From the NCBI GenBank assembly GCA_003255025.1, contig QANY01012003.1, positions 126,122 to 190,121 on the forward strand: DNA of 64,000 nt, given 5' to 3'. How positions within the stretch are numbered: position 1 is the first letter of the stretch; the number at the start of each line of letters is the position of its first letter. The notes under the pieces are model-generated. The model saw only the letters and a program-made list of their open reading frames with translations, was not told the origin of the DNA and ran no database searches. Source of the DNA: Datisca glomerata. Lineage: Eukaryota > Streptophyta > Magnoliopsida > Cucurbitales > Datiscaceae. This document shows positions 35,056-46,228 of the stretch, piece after piece. A program made the position numbers and the translations under genes.

Positions 35056-35876
35056 AATGATGAGGAAGGAGAGAGTGAACAATTGCTTGGTGTTGATTGT
35101 GGTGAGCCATGGGTATAAAAATTTTTATTTTCAAAAATGATATAAAATTCTTTAACCAAATTAGAAAGAGTACACTATTTCAAATAACTCATTTCTTTAG
35201 TGAGGGATATTTACAATTATGTTAATGAGACTAATGTTACTCTAGTCTCTATGATTAAAAATCCCGAAACACTAGGTCAATCCAGGCCTATTGTCTAGTG
35301 TCAATTTTTTTACTCACATGGTGTTAAAAAAAAATCTTAGTTTTGAATCGAAATCAAAATTTTCTAGAACTTTTAAATATGCAGAGCAAGGGGTATTTAT
35401 AGTATAAAATTGAATATACAGTATGAGACATTCTCTGTTAAAAAATTATATTACTCATGGAAAAACACTTTATGACTCTTAAACCATTTTTTGAAAAAAA
35501 AAATTATTGGTAGAAATTTTTTTTCATTTTTGAAAAAAAAGGTTATCCCAAAAATACGTTAACCTATTCTAATCTTTGATTTTGATGAAAACTATTTTAA
35601 ACATTCAAAAAGTTTATTAGAAATTAATTTTAAATATTACTATCAAACATATTTTTGAATATTAATTTTTTTTCAAAAATAACACTATTCATCTTGTTTT
35701 AACATTTTGTCAGAACTCGTTTCTAAATCATTGACTAAACTGGCTCCGATCGTATAATATGTGTAATTCTTGTGTTAATTAATTATTAAATATTTCTTAA
35801 CGAGATGTTTATGAAATAAAATTGCTAACCTACTAATAATTATCATGAATTATGCTAAATTTCTCACATTAATATC
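35056..35876. other. AT-rich intergenic DNA upstream of the L18a-like gene
   Basis: The composition returns to AT-rich, with poly(A)/poly(T) runs. No open frame was recognised. It should contain the distal promoter of the gene at 35978. Confidence 0.5.
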
Positions 35877-35920
35877 CACGTGTCCACGTGATAATACAAA
35901 AAATCGCACATATAAATAAG
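35877..35920 (+). promoter_or_regulatory. Promoter core: two G-boxes and TATA box of the L18a-like gene
   Basis: CACGTG occurs at 35877-35882 and again at 35885-35890 (CCACGTGTCCACGTG). TATAAATAAG follows at 35911-35920, 58-67 bases before the ATG. Paired ACGT-core boxes are the classical ABRE/G-box arrangement, so control by light or abscisic acid through bZIP/bHLH factors is plausible (inference). Confidence 0.65.
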
Positions 35921-35977
35921 CGTATACTACCATTGACGATTAGCATTTTTGACTTTGAGAGACAGGTGAGAGTAAAA

Positions 35978-38779
35978 ATGAGCGAAGAAGAAAAAAGCAG
36001 AGGGATTGTCACCGATCACCGTCATCATTATCACCCACCACAGTACGGAACCTTCCAAGGCGTCGCCAATTATCCCCCTCCTCCCCCATCGATCGGCTTC
36101 CCTCAACCAGTTCATCCGCCTGGCATGGCGGAGCCTTCTGCTCCTCCTTCTCACTACTACCCTTACACCTATCAAGCCGTGCCCGGTACCTCTCTTTCTC
36201 TCTCTCTCTCTCTTAGCAAGGAAGTATGCTCCGTATTGTGTAATTGGACAATATAATTATAATTTATTGCTCTGAAGTCTCAACCAAAATTTTGATATGA
36301 CTTTGAACCTGGAAACTCAATTTTCTGATTTGATGGACATACAGAAAAAGCATCTAGGGTCCTATTCTGTCACGATTAAAGTAATTCTCTATGATATTTA
36401 TTATTATTTAATTACACTTAACCGACCCGTGATTTAGTTAAGCATGAGTGATCTGCCAATATTATCTTCAGACTTCAGGGGTCCAATCATGTGATTAAAT
36501 ATATAATAAGACTCTTTTTAAAATAGTGTTTAAGACTTTCAGATCTTAATGCTAGCATTCTACACTGAAATTTCCACATGGGTACTGGAAGCTATTCCTG
36601 CAAGAGGGATTCCCAATAGGCAATAAACATTGGTCTGAACATGGAGACGAGGAATGGACAACTACCCTCACTACACTATGGATGAAGTCAATCATAAACC
36701 AATAGTTCATTACTGATTATAGTGACGGTTTAGAACCAATAGTTCATTATCTAATAGATTTTTTCATTCTAATACTTTACCAGAGAGTTATCAGTAATTC
36801 TCTCTGAGTTAGCTACAATCGAGTTGTGTAGTTTAGCGTCCTCATATGTCTTTCAGTCTGGAGTTATGTACTTGATAAGTCATCTGCTCCATTGGAAGTG
36901 AAGTTTAAACTAGAATAGTTGGCAGATAGATGTGCAGCAATACACGATTGGTTTTAATCTGCTCCTAACTAATACTTGCACCTATGGGAATTGAACTATC
37001 TCTGTCTCTTCCATTTTGATATTCCTGAACATTTCTAGAAGAATAATGACGTTATGTACTATTGAGTAAGTTTAGACTATAGAGGGTGAGGGTCACGTTG
37101 AATAAATGTATATTATGTTAAGACTTAAGACTATAGGTTTTGGAAAAAAGTGATTTCAGCTGTGAAGTCATTCAAGAAACAAGTGATCATCTATGTTCAA
37201 CCACAAACAAGTGATCAGACAATAACTATGAGTATCTTTTATTCCAGGTTATGCAGTTGTCGAAGGAAGACCAGTAAGAGAGCGGCACCTTCCTTGCTGT
37301 GGTATTGGTGTTGGATGGTTTCTGTAAGTTACCACCATTGCTTTTTTCATGCTAGAATGTTATGTAACATAGTAACTTATGAGTCATTCGATCTGAATGT
37401 CAATTCTTGATTGACAATATTGGATATCTTCTACTTTTGTAGGCTATAGGTGATAAATGATTGCTAGATCCTGATTAGCTGATATACTTAACTGGGTTAA
37501 CTGGTCAAATATAACTAAATATTAAGTGGTTATATATATATATATATAACACGGGTATTGGGGCTTCGCCCTGACTAGTGCATGACAGGGTCAAGCACTC
37601 CCATAGGCCCTGAGACACGATCGGGTAAAGCCTCAATGTCCCTAAAGAATTGACGTTGGGGATGAGTTTAGAACCCAGGACCTCGTGGTTTACCACGTGT
37701 TTCATTAACATATTTGTTTCATTAACATATTCATATCATAGCGGAGTATGACCTAATTTTGATTATTAGGTTGACCTTTCACTTTCTAGTTTTAGAATCT
37801 AATATTCCTAGGACGATGGTATTACCTTCCTCGTCACATGTAAAATGTCAAAACTTCCATATATTTCAGCAGTTGCATCATGTAACTCCTCTTTACATAT
37901 TAGTCTAATAGCAATAAAGAAGACAATGTGTTAAAGCCCGTTTCCTCTATTCTGAAGGTTCATCATTGGTTTCTTCCTTGCTGGTATTCCATGGTATGCT
38001 GCTGCAATTGTTCTTGTCTGCAGTAGGATAGACTACCGAGAGAAACCAGGATATATTGCTTCGACAGTTGCTGTAAGTAACATTTTTATACAGTTTTACT
38101 TGCTAAGGGTGAACATGTCTCTTTTTTATGTTTTGAATGTGTGTATTTGCTTCTAAACTTTTTGAATGCCGAGTTACCTCATGGAAGTGTAGTAGGCTTG
38201 TACTTGGCTTGATAGTTGATGTAAGAGTAAAAGCTTGGTCTGCATCAGTTTTGCATTTAGTTGCTAAACCTAACACTAATAGTTTACGAAAAGGATTTAC
38301 TCTTGACTGATTTCTATGGTTGTTCATGCTTACATTCTGGAATCTAACTTCATACAGATCTCTTGAAGTTATATTAGATGGTTCCACTTTATATCTCTTT
38401 CTTCATGGTGGTACCGGTCTTCCTTGAGTTGACTCAACTCAATGTATTTCTATATTTCCCTAGTGACTCAAATGAAATCCATAATTGTAAAATACGTTCT
38501 CTGAAAGAGAGAAAATTTGTCTCTTGTAAAGGTTCCTTAGACGTTCTAAACTGCAGAATCAAAGAACAAAAACACATTGTCTCGTCAAGAGGACATAATA
38601 TGAGCTGGTTATAGCTGTAAATTGATGTATTTTATTTCTAGATGAATATCAGAGTAGTGTGGAATGCTTTCGTACATTCTTTTCTACTGATAGTTCTGTT
38701 GCACGTGCAGGCTATTCTAGTCACAGTAGTAATTATTCTTGCGGCACTACAGGAAGATGATGACTGGTTTTCCTCATGA
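35978..38779 (+). CDS. 60S ribosomal protein L18a-like membrane protein (Ribosomal_L18ae family, plant-specific)
   Basis: Four exons join in frame: 35978-36185, 37248-37323, 37958-38072 and 38711-38779, giving 155 residues. All introns are GT-AG. The N-terminus (MSEEEKSRGIV, then HHYHPPQYGTF) is His/Pro-rich and disordered. It leads to YQAVPGYAVVEGRPVRERHL and PCCGIGVGWF, then two membrane segments (about 94-116, FIIGFFLAGIPWYAAAIVLV, and about 125-147). The tail is EDDDWFS. This is the layout of plant proteins annotated L18a-like (for example At1g17080, At1g29970). They share a name with ribosomal L18a, but no ribosomal role is established; the membrane segments suggest an integral membrane protein. 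An earlier in-frame ATG at 35888 precedes the TATA box and is unlikely. Confidence 0.9.
37549..37715 (-). mobile_element. Possible tRNA-derived SINE in intron 2 of the L18a-like gene
   Basis: The minus strand contains GAGGTCCTGGGTTCTAAACTC, similar to a pol III B box. The segment is GC-richer than its intron and ends at a (TA)n run (37531-37548). The A box is not convincing, and target duplications are unclear because a 16-bp stretch is duplicated at the other end. Confidence 0.35.
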
Positions 38780-39779
38780 AAAGTTGTAGAGTTTAGAAAA
38801 TTATTGCACACACATATATGGGAGGTAATTTGCTCAGAACGCTTCTGAAGTCTAGATTTTGGCAAAAATATCCTGTTCATTGCTCAGTGCATTTGTATTC
38901 TTTTACTGTTTTTGGAAATGTAACTGATTGATGTATTTACTCCATCATAGGCGTGCATTTACTTCGTTATAGGCAGTGTGTATTTACTTCGTTATAGGCG
39001 GTGCATGAAATCGTGAACACAGAATTATGATGTTGCAAATATTGTGTATTTATGTCTACTGTAAGTTTGTGCAAATGCTGCAAGAGACGTGAAAATCATA
39101 CATGGTTATGATATAATGATCCAACAGAGGTACAAAAACACTTACATAGTTATGATATAATGATCCAGTGAGGTACAAAAACACTTGAGCCTTATTTTTC
39201 TCCAATCTAAATTGAAGAATATGCTCTTCCTCATCGAGTGTGGCTCAACTCTTCTGGTCTCCAAACCAAAGCTTATTCCACCCGTTAGGAACTCTAGGAT
39301 AGACTCAACAGACGATAACAGTTAACCTAAATGACCAGAATACAACTCATCTTGTTTGCCCTGGTAGATGATGGCCGAGCAAAATTGGGTTTTGCAGCCA
39401 ACTACAGAGATTGAAAACGAACTCACTGTGACCTCAAAAAAACTAGTATCCTCCAGGTAACCACCACATCCAAGATAAACCAATAAGAGATCCCTCAGCT
39501 ATGACTGAATCTTTCAATAGAGACCGTGTCTAAAACAACAAGAACCAATAAGATGGAACCAAGTACACAAATGCTTCAACTCAACTAGCACATTGTCCCA
39601 TCAATCATCAAAATATTATCAGTATTTATTTCAACTATCCTATCTCAAAATACCATTTGATCCCTTGTAAATCATATGAAAACTATACACATTTCAAAGT
39701 ACTCCTTATTGAATAACTCATATCAAACGTCAAATGCATGGATGATTCTAGTATTATAATCCAGCAACAATATATACCT
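38780..39779. other. Convergent 3' region between the L18a-like gene and IMP1
   Basis: It holds the 3' UTR of the L18a-like gene and downstream DNA. A unit containing TATTTACTTCGTTATAGG occurs three times at 38932-38999 (first copy diverged). A 44-bp unit beginning CAT.GTTATGATATAATGA is duplicated at 39101-39187. No further gene is seen. Confidence 0.6.
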
Positions 39780-41566
39780 TCAGAATGTAGTCTTCTGTAA
39801 TGATCCAAAGCCACCAGGTGGCCATACCTAATAACATAAGAGCAACGAGAAAAATTAATCACGTGTAAGAGGGAAAAACATTAACGAAGTCGATAACAGC
39901 GGGCAGATGGATCACTTACTCTATAGAGCACTTTTCCTTGAATCAGACCATAAGGTACAGGTCCAAAATGTCGTGAATCACTAGAGGCATACCTGTTATC
40001 TCCTTGAATCCAAATATGTCCTTTGGGGACCTGCCAACCCAATCCGAATAGAGAAGGAAAAAAAATTAGTATGGAAATTCAAATAACAAAGAAAAGTAGA
40101 AAGCTAACAAAACATAGAAGTCATAAATTATAAACTCAAACCACGGCATTTGTATGGGGAGAGGGTTTATGTAAGAAAACTCAGTTCTGCAAGTTGAGTT
40201 TCCCATGTTTATAAATGTGGCAGACAACATAAACTTCAAAGTAATACCAAGACTTACATCTAAAAGTTGTTCTGAACTTCATATAATTGAAGATCATGTG
40301 ACTGAAACTAAAATAGGAAAATGCTGAGATTGTAGACCCTCCTTCCAAAATGCTCCAGGTCAGACTATTGAAGGAGGCCCCATGCGGATTTGAAAGCAAA
40401 ACTTCTCATTTGTACGGTGAGATTCTAAGCCAGTTGAGCTATCAAAGGGGTTCCTCCTTACAAGTATAGTATTACCAGATACTCGAATCTAAGAAAACAC
40501 AACAAAGTAGCAGAAACTCTCATTCACAATGCCGAGTGAAACACTAAATACCGACCAAAATAATAGTTGATGCACCAGAAATATTTTCATCAACTATATC
40601 ATCTATCAAGTCATCTACTAGTTCTTATCAATAATATCAAGTCATTTGCACTCAACAACCAAAACCTAAATTTAAAAAGGGTATGTCTAAGTCAAACTAC
40701 GATCCCTCCTATTCTGATTCGATAGCTACTCCAATTTCATTTCACCAACTAATAACCATGCATCAACTTATCGGTTGAAGAAGCTCATTCTATAAGCAAT
40801 ATCTTAAAAACGAAGTAAAACTGAATGCATGTAATCGTACGACATTAGAAATTTGAAAAAAAAAACAATCTCGTACAACACTATAACCTTCAGTAAAGAC
40901 AACCGACAGAAGAATTGAAACTCTTACTGTCTTTTGTTTCATATGTTCTTAAACTTAGTTTTTCAATAAGCATCAGTATTCTCCACAAACTTGCATAGTT
41001 AGATCAGATGTACCCAGTGCCGTTTTCCCGCATATTAAACGCCAACTGACAATCACAATATTGAAAGCAAAAAATCAAAGCCAAGAAAAAGACAATTTAA
41101 GTAAAATTGTCTACGCATACCACAGCTGATTGACATCTATCAGAGTTGGCGGGGTCCATAAAAAAAGTGACCCTATCACCCTCCATGCCCACAATGCGCT
41201 TGGTCACAGTCTTCGTAGGGTTTAAAGGGGATCGAACGAGCACCACATCTCCGTGGCCTACCTTTCCCAGCCGGTGCGATATGTGTTCGGCTAAGAGTAC
41301 ATCACCGGTAAAATTCAAGGTCGGAAGCATGCTCGGTCCGTACACCTGCAAGCACCAGATATTGAAGCATTTCTTTGATCCAAACGACAAATTCAGAGAA
41401 GAAGAAGATCGACGAAGAAGAAGGGGTTAGAAATTGTACGGACGAGTGTAGGAGAGCAAACGTAAGAGTTAGTAACATGTAGCAAGCAAAGAAACTTTGC
41501 GACAATGGCTGTTCGATCTACTGCTTCCTTTACTATGCTTCTCCACTTTCCCATGGAACCGAACAT
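39780..41566 (-). CDS. IMP1: Mitochondrial inner membrane protease subunit 1 (signal peptidase I/S26 family)
   Basis: Four minus-strand exons join in frame: 41566-41444, 41345-41121, 40030-39920 and 39827-39780, giving 168 residues, normal for the family. Serine protease box B is YGPSMLPT (Ser46 nucleophile). The lysine partner is Lys90 in TKRIVGMEGD, and box E is GDNRYASSDSRHFGPV. The N-terminus (KEAVDRTAIVAKFLCLLHV) supplies the membrane anchor. The family cleaves sorting signals of inner-membrane proteins on the intermembrane side. Intron 1 needs a weak donor (CTC|GTCCGT); the better-looking GTACAA four bases on breaks the frame. The start could also be Met5 (41554). A (CT)n run upstream is probably leader. 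Confidence 0.9.
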
Positions 41567-42021
41567 TCTCTCTCTCTCTCTCATCGTCAAATGCCATTTG
41601 GCATTTAAGGGTAACAAACGTTAACCGGCCCGGGCGGCTGGTCCAACTAGTCGGTTTTTTTAACAAAGAGAATTACATTAATCTCCCTCCCTTTAGTTAC
41701 CTTAATTTCACAAACATTCTCTCTTGATTTTAAAACATAAAAGAACACTATCAATGAGACATAAAAGAACACTATCAACGATCTCATGTTACTTACAAAT
41801 AAGTTCATAATAAATTTCTCAAAAAAATCCTACAAATAAATTCATAACAAATTTTTCAAAAAATATCCTAATATATTTCTTATGAGTTCTCTTTGCAAGT
41901 TTTTGTTTCATTGACCCCTTTAAAGATTTATTTTTTATATGACTTGTAGTTACAAGAGAAGTAAACTTTTGTGCCTTGTATGTCATAAACGTGATTTATT
42001 AGTTTTTGCATGATCATCCTA

Positions 42022-42056
42022 AGGTATAGATCATGTACGATACATGATCTATACCT
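42022..42056. repeat. Perfect hairpin, 16-bp arms, 3-base loop
   Basis: AGGTATAGATCATGTA at 42022-42037 and its exact complement at 42041-42056. It lies in AT-rich DNA downstream of the SPS gene, about 680 bp from its stop codon. Confidence 0.85.
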
Positions 42057-42732
42057 AAATCTGGTAGATATGTATTCAATTGTAGTAATGTACCGAAAGT
42101 ACAAAGCTTGTACCGAAAGGAGATTTACTCTCAGAAAATTAACTTTTACAACGTTCATTCTCACATCAATTGCGGCTTAAGCTTTTTTTTTTTTGAAGAA
42201 TTTGAGATGTGGTGGGGTGTTAGAGATGTAAATGACTTGTTTTGGAATGAGAATTTCTCTTTTTGCCATCTTATGAATTGTTTTTAGACACAAGTGAGTT
42301 CAAGAATCTTCTAAAATAAGTCTATAAGACTGTCCGCTCTTCTCAGCTCACAACTCCACGAGTTGATTTTGTCAACATAATAGAACGTCTCGTTTAACGC
42401 ATCTAAATTTTTATGTTATATTTTATACTCTTAAATTATATACGATAATAAAGATGAGTTGAGCAGTTAATTAAACTCTAACATCACAACACATATTTAA
42501 GAGCTCAAGTCAATTACTCATACACAGTTAGTTATACATTATTGATGAGCTCTTGAAGAACTTATTTTTTACAAAAATAGTAAAAGACTTCTATATGATT
42601 TGAGCCCATTTGGAGGCTGCAATTGAATTGAAAATATAATGAGCTTAAGTAGCAGCTCAATCAAATACCTATAATGATATACAACACTCCCGATCAAGCT
42701 TTTCCTATGAATTAATTATGTATGGGCAGACT

Positions 42733-45700
42733 CTAATCAATTCTTTCAAGATTAAACATCACCATATCCTCAAGAGCTAATCGAAATCCGCTTTGAGGAA
42801 GACATCGAAGACTTTGAATTGCAAGATCAGCCTTCTGTTTAGCCAATTCTTGTGCCCTCTTAATCCCACCACAGCTCTTGACTAACTCGATCGCTTCATC
42901 GAGCGAACCCGTCTCGCTAAACTCGGATTCAATTATATCTCGTAGTTTCGGCTGTTTCTCTAGCGCAAATATTACCGGAGCAGTAAGGTTTCCTTTAGCT
43001 AGATCACTGCCGGCGGGCTTCCCCAGCTGCTCTGCCGTTTGCGTAAAATCCAATATGTCGTCTACGATTTGGAACGACAGACCGAGGTTTTTGCCGTACT
43101 CGTACATCTTCTCCGTCGTTGTACGGTCAACGCCGCTGAAAATCGCCGCTCCTTTGGTACTCGCGGCAATCAACGAGGCGGTTTTATAATAGCTTTTGAT
43201 TATATACTCGTCAAGTTCGACATCGCAATCGAACAGGCTAGACGCTTGCTTTATTTCGCCGCTCGCGAAGTCTTTAATCACCTGGTTTATTCACAATCAT
43301 CTCGTATAGGCCAAGAACGGATTGAAAACGGTACGTAATACAATGAGCTGCTTAATGAATTTTACCTGGCTGATTAGCTTAATGACTTCAAGGTTTTCGA
43401 GATTTGCAAGAAACCATGAAGATTGCGCAAACATGAAGTCTCCGGCTAGCACTGCCACTCTTGTACCAAATGATTGATGTACAGTTTCTTTCCCTGAAAC
43501 AAAGATGATTAACCATTAATCATGAGTAAAGCAGAGGAGAAAGGCAAGAGATTTATTAAAAAAATGCAAAAAATGCTGCTCATTGAGAGTGGTCGCAATC
43601 TTTTCAGTAATTAGTGCTGGCAGGTTGGACAACATCCTGCTGTGTGACGGAAGCTTGATAGGGTAAAATCACAGTCGAATTTGAGTGTAAATGTTTAAAT
43701 TAAATAAGAAAAATAAAGTTACTCATCAAATATCAGTTATAGTTTTTAGTTTAACAGTAAATGTTTCATCCTATAATGATTCAAGACAAAGCCCTTATAA
43801 TGTATAAAATTAAACTTAATAACTAATAGATGATCTCTATAAGTTTGTTTAAGAAAGTGTCGTCACAAGATTTTAACAAAATGATTATATGCACAAATTT
43901 CGTAAAGGGTTACCTCTACGCATATTACTGTCATCTAATACATCGTCATGTATCAAGCTTGCAGTATGGATCATCTCAATGATCTCTGCTAAACGCCGGT
44001 GTTCCTTTGTAAGTTCCCTGCAGCAGAAAAAACCATCACACGTTATAGCATCTTCCTTCTTCAACACAGTACAATATGAACATACAAACACTTACTTTAA
44101 CCCAACTACTTCGGCAGTAGCTCTTGACACTAGAAAGACCAAAGCTGGTCTCATCCTCTTTCCTCCTGCACCAAATATCTGCTGAGCTGCAGACATCAAT
44201 ACTGGGTTTTCTGCACCAACAATCTGCACAAAATTCCCATCAAGTAAGTTATATCTACCTTTGGATTGGATCTTACACCAATTTTGAAAGATTTCTCAAC
44301 ACTACAAGAAATAGACCATATACCGAATACTCCTCATACTAATCATTGATTTTGTCAGATTACAACCCAAAATCAATTGGTGTTAGGTGAAGAGACTCAA
44401 CGGGTATATAAGTACAGTCAAATCCTCACTCACAGGCGATGTGGAATAACATCCTTAACACCTCCTCTCAAACGGAGCGTGCCATGAGTTGGGTAAGTAC
44501 AGACAAAGACAGAGACCGGTCTGAGGCAGGATAGAACCAAACTCTAATACCAAGTCAGATTCCAACCTAAAACCAATTAGTGTTAGATGGAGAGACCCAA
44601 CATGTATATGCACAATCAGATCATCACTCACAGTTGATGTGGGATAACAGCCTTAACAGATTTGATTTTCCCTTCCTTTCCATGAAAATAAATTATATAG
44701 TCATCAATCGACGTAAGGCTAGAGTCATATACAGTACAAACAATGTTACTATAGCAGACACTACACAATCATAGAAAAGCTACCCTTCCTAGAATTTCTT
44801 ATATTGCTTAGGTTTCTTCACTAAAACCAGAAGTTCTATATACATGTTGGATTCACTGATCACATAATGCTCAAATGCATATATAAGTTGGATTTGCAAT
44901 CCTCATAAGACCCTTTTCTCGTTTTCCGTAGAAAACCTCACAATTCATAAGAAATTTGGATATACTGGTACAAAGTAGAGACGTCTTTTGGAAGTCTACA
45001 GTTCAACTTCAATACCCTATTAATGAGTTCCCTAAAATAGTCTCAACAGTTCACAAAAGGGTGGAGCTTGTCTGTTCCAAATTTAGCCTTTTGACTAGTT
45101 ATGTGTAGTTACTCTCTTCTGACTCCTCCATCTTTAAGTAATAGCAATTAATAATAAAGTTCACTGATAAAAAAACTTTGAGCTGTGTGTTAACCGAAAA
45201 GAAAGGCTCTCAGGAATAAGCTTTAATACGTTAAGTCAAACCCAAAACCCAAGTTTTTCAATTCTATGGAGTTTCTCAAGGCGTGCTATATAACATAGCC
45301 TACAGTATGAAAAAAAACACAATTTCCTCTCAAGGAATACTATTGTATTCTTAAAACATTTGAGTTCCATATATTGGTGAAAAACTAAATCAACAATCTC
45401 TATAGCTATAATGGCAGCAGCAATACTGCTCATATTGTAAAACTACAAACTAAAGCCATCAAACACCTCTTGCTCACTGTCTCTACCAGCAGAAGTAAAC
45501 CTCAAACTCTGTTACAGTTAGTCGCCTAATACTTCAATAATGAACAATATCACCATCATCACAACCAGCTGCCGCCATTGGTTCCGACAACCACATCGAT
45601 GCTCATTTTCTTGCTTTTAATGGAAACTTTACTTTCAAGAAATGTATGCCCAAATTTTCCCAGCTCACTACTTTAGAAAAAGTGATGGATACTTCACTAC

Positions 45701-46228
45701 TGATGAATTTGAACATTGCACTTAGCAGGGATTATCCTATGCCTATGAAATTCAATAAGGGCAATGAGTACTTACTGATAGTAGATTATCGTTGAGCGTC
45801 AGGAGGTCATCTGCAACCACTTCAAACAAATTCGTCAACGAAATTGTGCTTCCTGACTGTTTTCTCAAACTCAACAATGGTGGAGTACCTTCAGCAACGC
45901 CTATAATTTGTTCAAATAAACTATAGCTAAGAGCATTTGAAACTCAACCCATAAAAATATATAGATGCTATGTATGAGATCAAATTATGATTTTACCACT
46001 TAGCAGAGTGTCTGGTGTCTGTGTCGAGAATACTCTACACCGACCAATGTCTCGGCGCCAACAGACAGAGCTTCGAGCTCCATAACTTCTACTCCTACCT
46101 TTAGAACTTGCCTTTGGGCAGTTTCTTACAGAAGATCGATCAAACGAAGTAGTGGAAGAACAACCATACGCAACCAAATCCAAACTAGTCCTTCCGAAAT
46201 CAAGACTTTGGCAAGTCACAGACATCAT
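42733..46228 (-). CDS. SPS2: Solanesyl diphosphate synthase, plastid-type (trans-prenyltransferase)
   Basis: Six exons join in frame: 46228-45997, 45900-45776, 44223-44096, 44017-43914, 43493-43366 and 43281-42733 (421 residues). The first aspartate-rich motif is DDVLD (186-190, after MIHTASLIH), the second is DDILD (313-317, in [13 protein letters not shown]). GAGGKRMRP in exon 3 binds isopentenyl diphosphate and [12 protein letters not shown] follows the second motif. The Ser/Arg-rich N-terminus is a plausible plastid transit peptide. The enzyme builds the C45 side chain of plastoquinone; an ER or mitochondrial paralogue would serve ubiquinone, and the targeting call is inference. Length and sequence style fit SPS1/SPS2 of Arabidopsis. 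Intron 2 (1552 bp) holds a TRIM element. Confidence 0.93.
44353..44658 (-). mobile_element. TRIM (terminal-repeat retrotransposon in miniature) with target duplication
   Basis: Terminal direct repeats at 44353-44460 and 44553-44658 (about 107 bp) start TGTTAAGG and end CTGAC(A/T) on the minus strand. TGGTATTAGAGT, an initiator-Met-tRNA-type PBS, follows the right-hand repeat (5' LTR). GAGAGGAGG, a polypurine tract, precedes the other. Only about 90 bp separate the LTRs and nothing is coded. GATTT flanks both sides (44348-44352 and 44659-44663). It sits inside intron 2 of the SPS gene. Confidence 0.82.

Noticed and set aside
36006..36275. Second plus-strand frame over exon 1 of the L18a-like gene
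   Set aside because: It has the wrong frame, runs into the intron and has no family similarity.
43039..43338. Open frame antisense to SPS exon 6
   Set aside because: It is a shadow of a well-supported exon with prenyltransferase motifs on the other strand.
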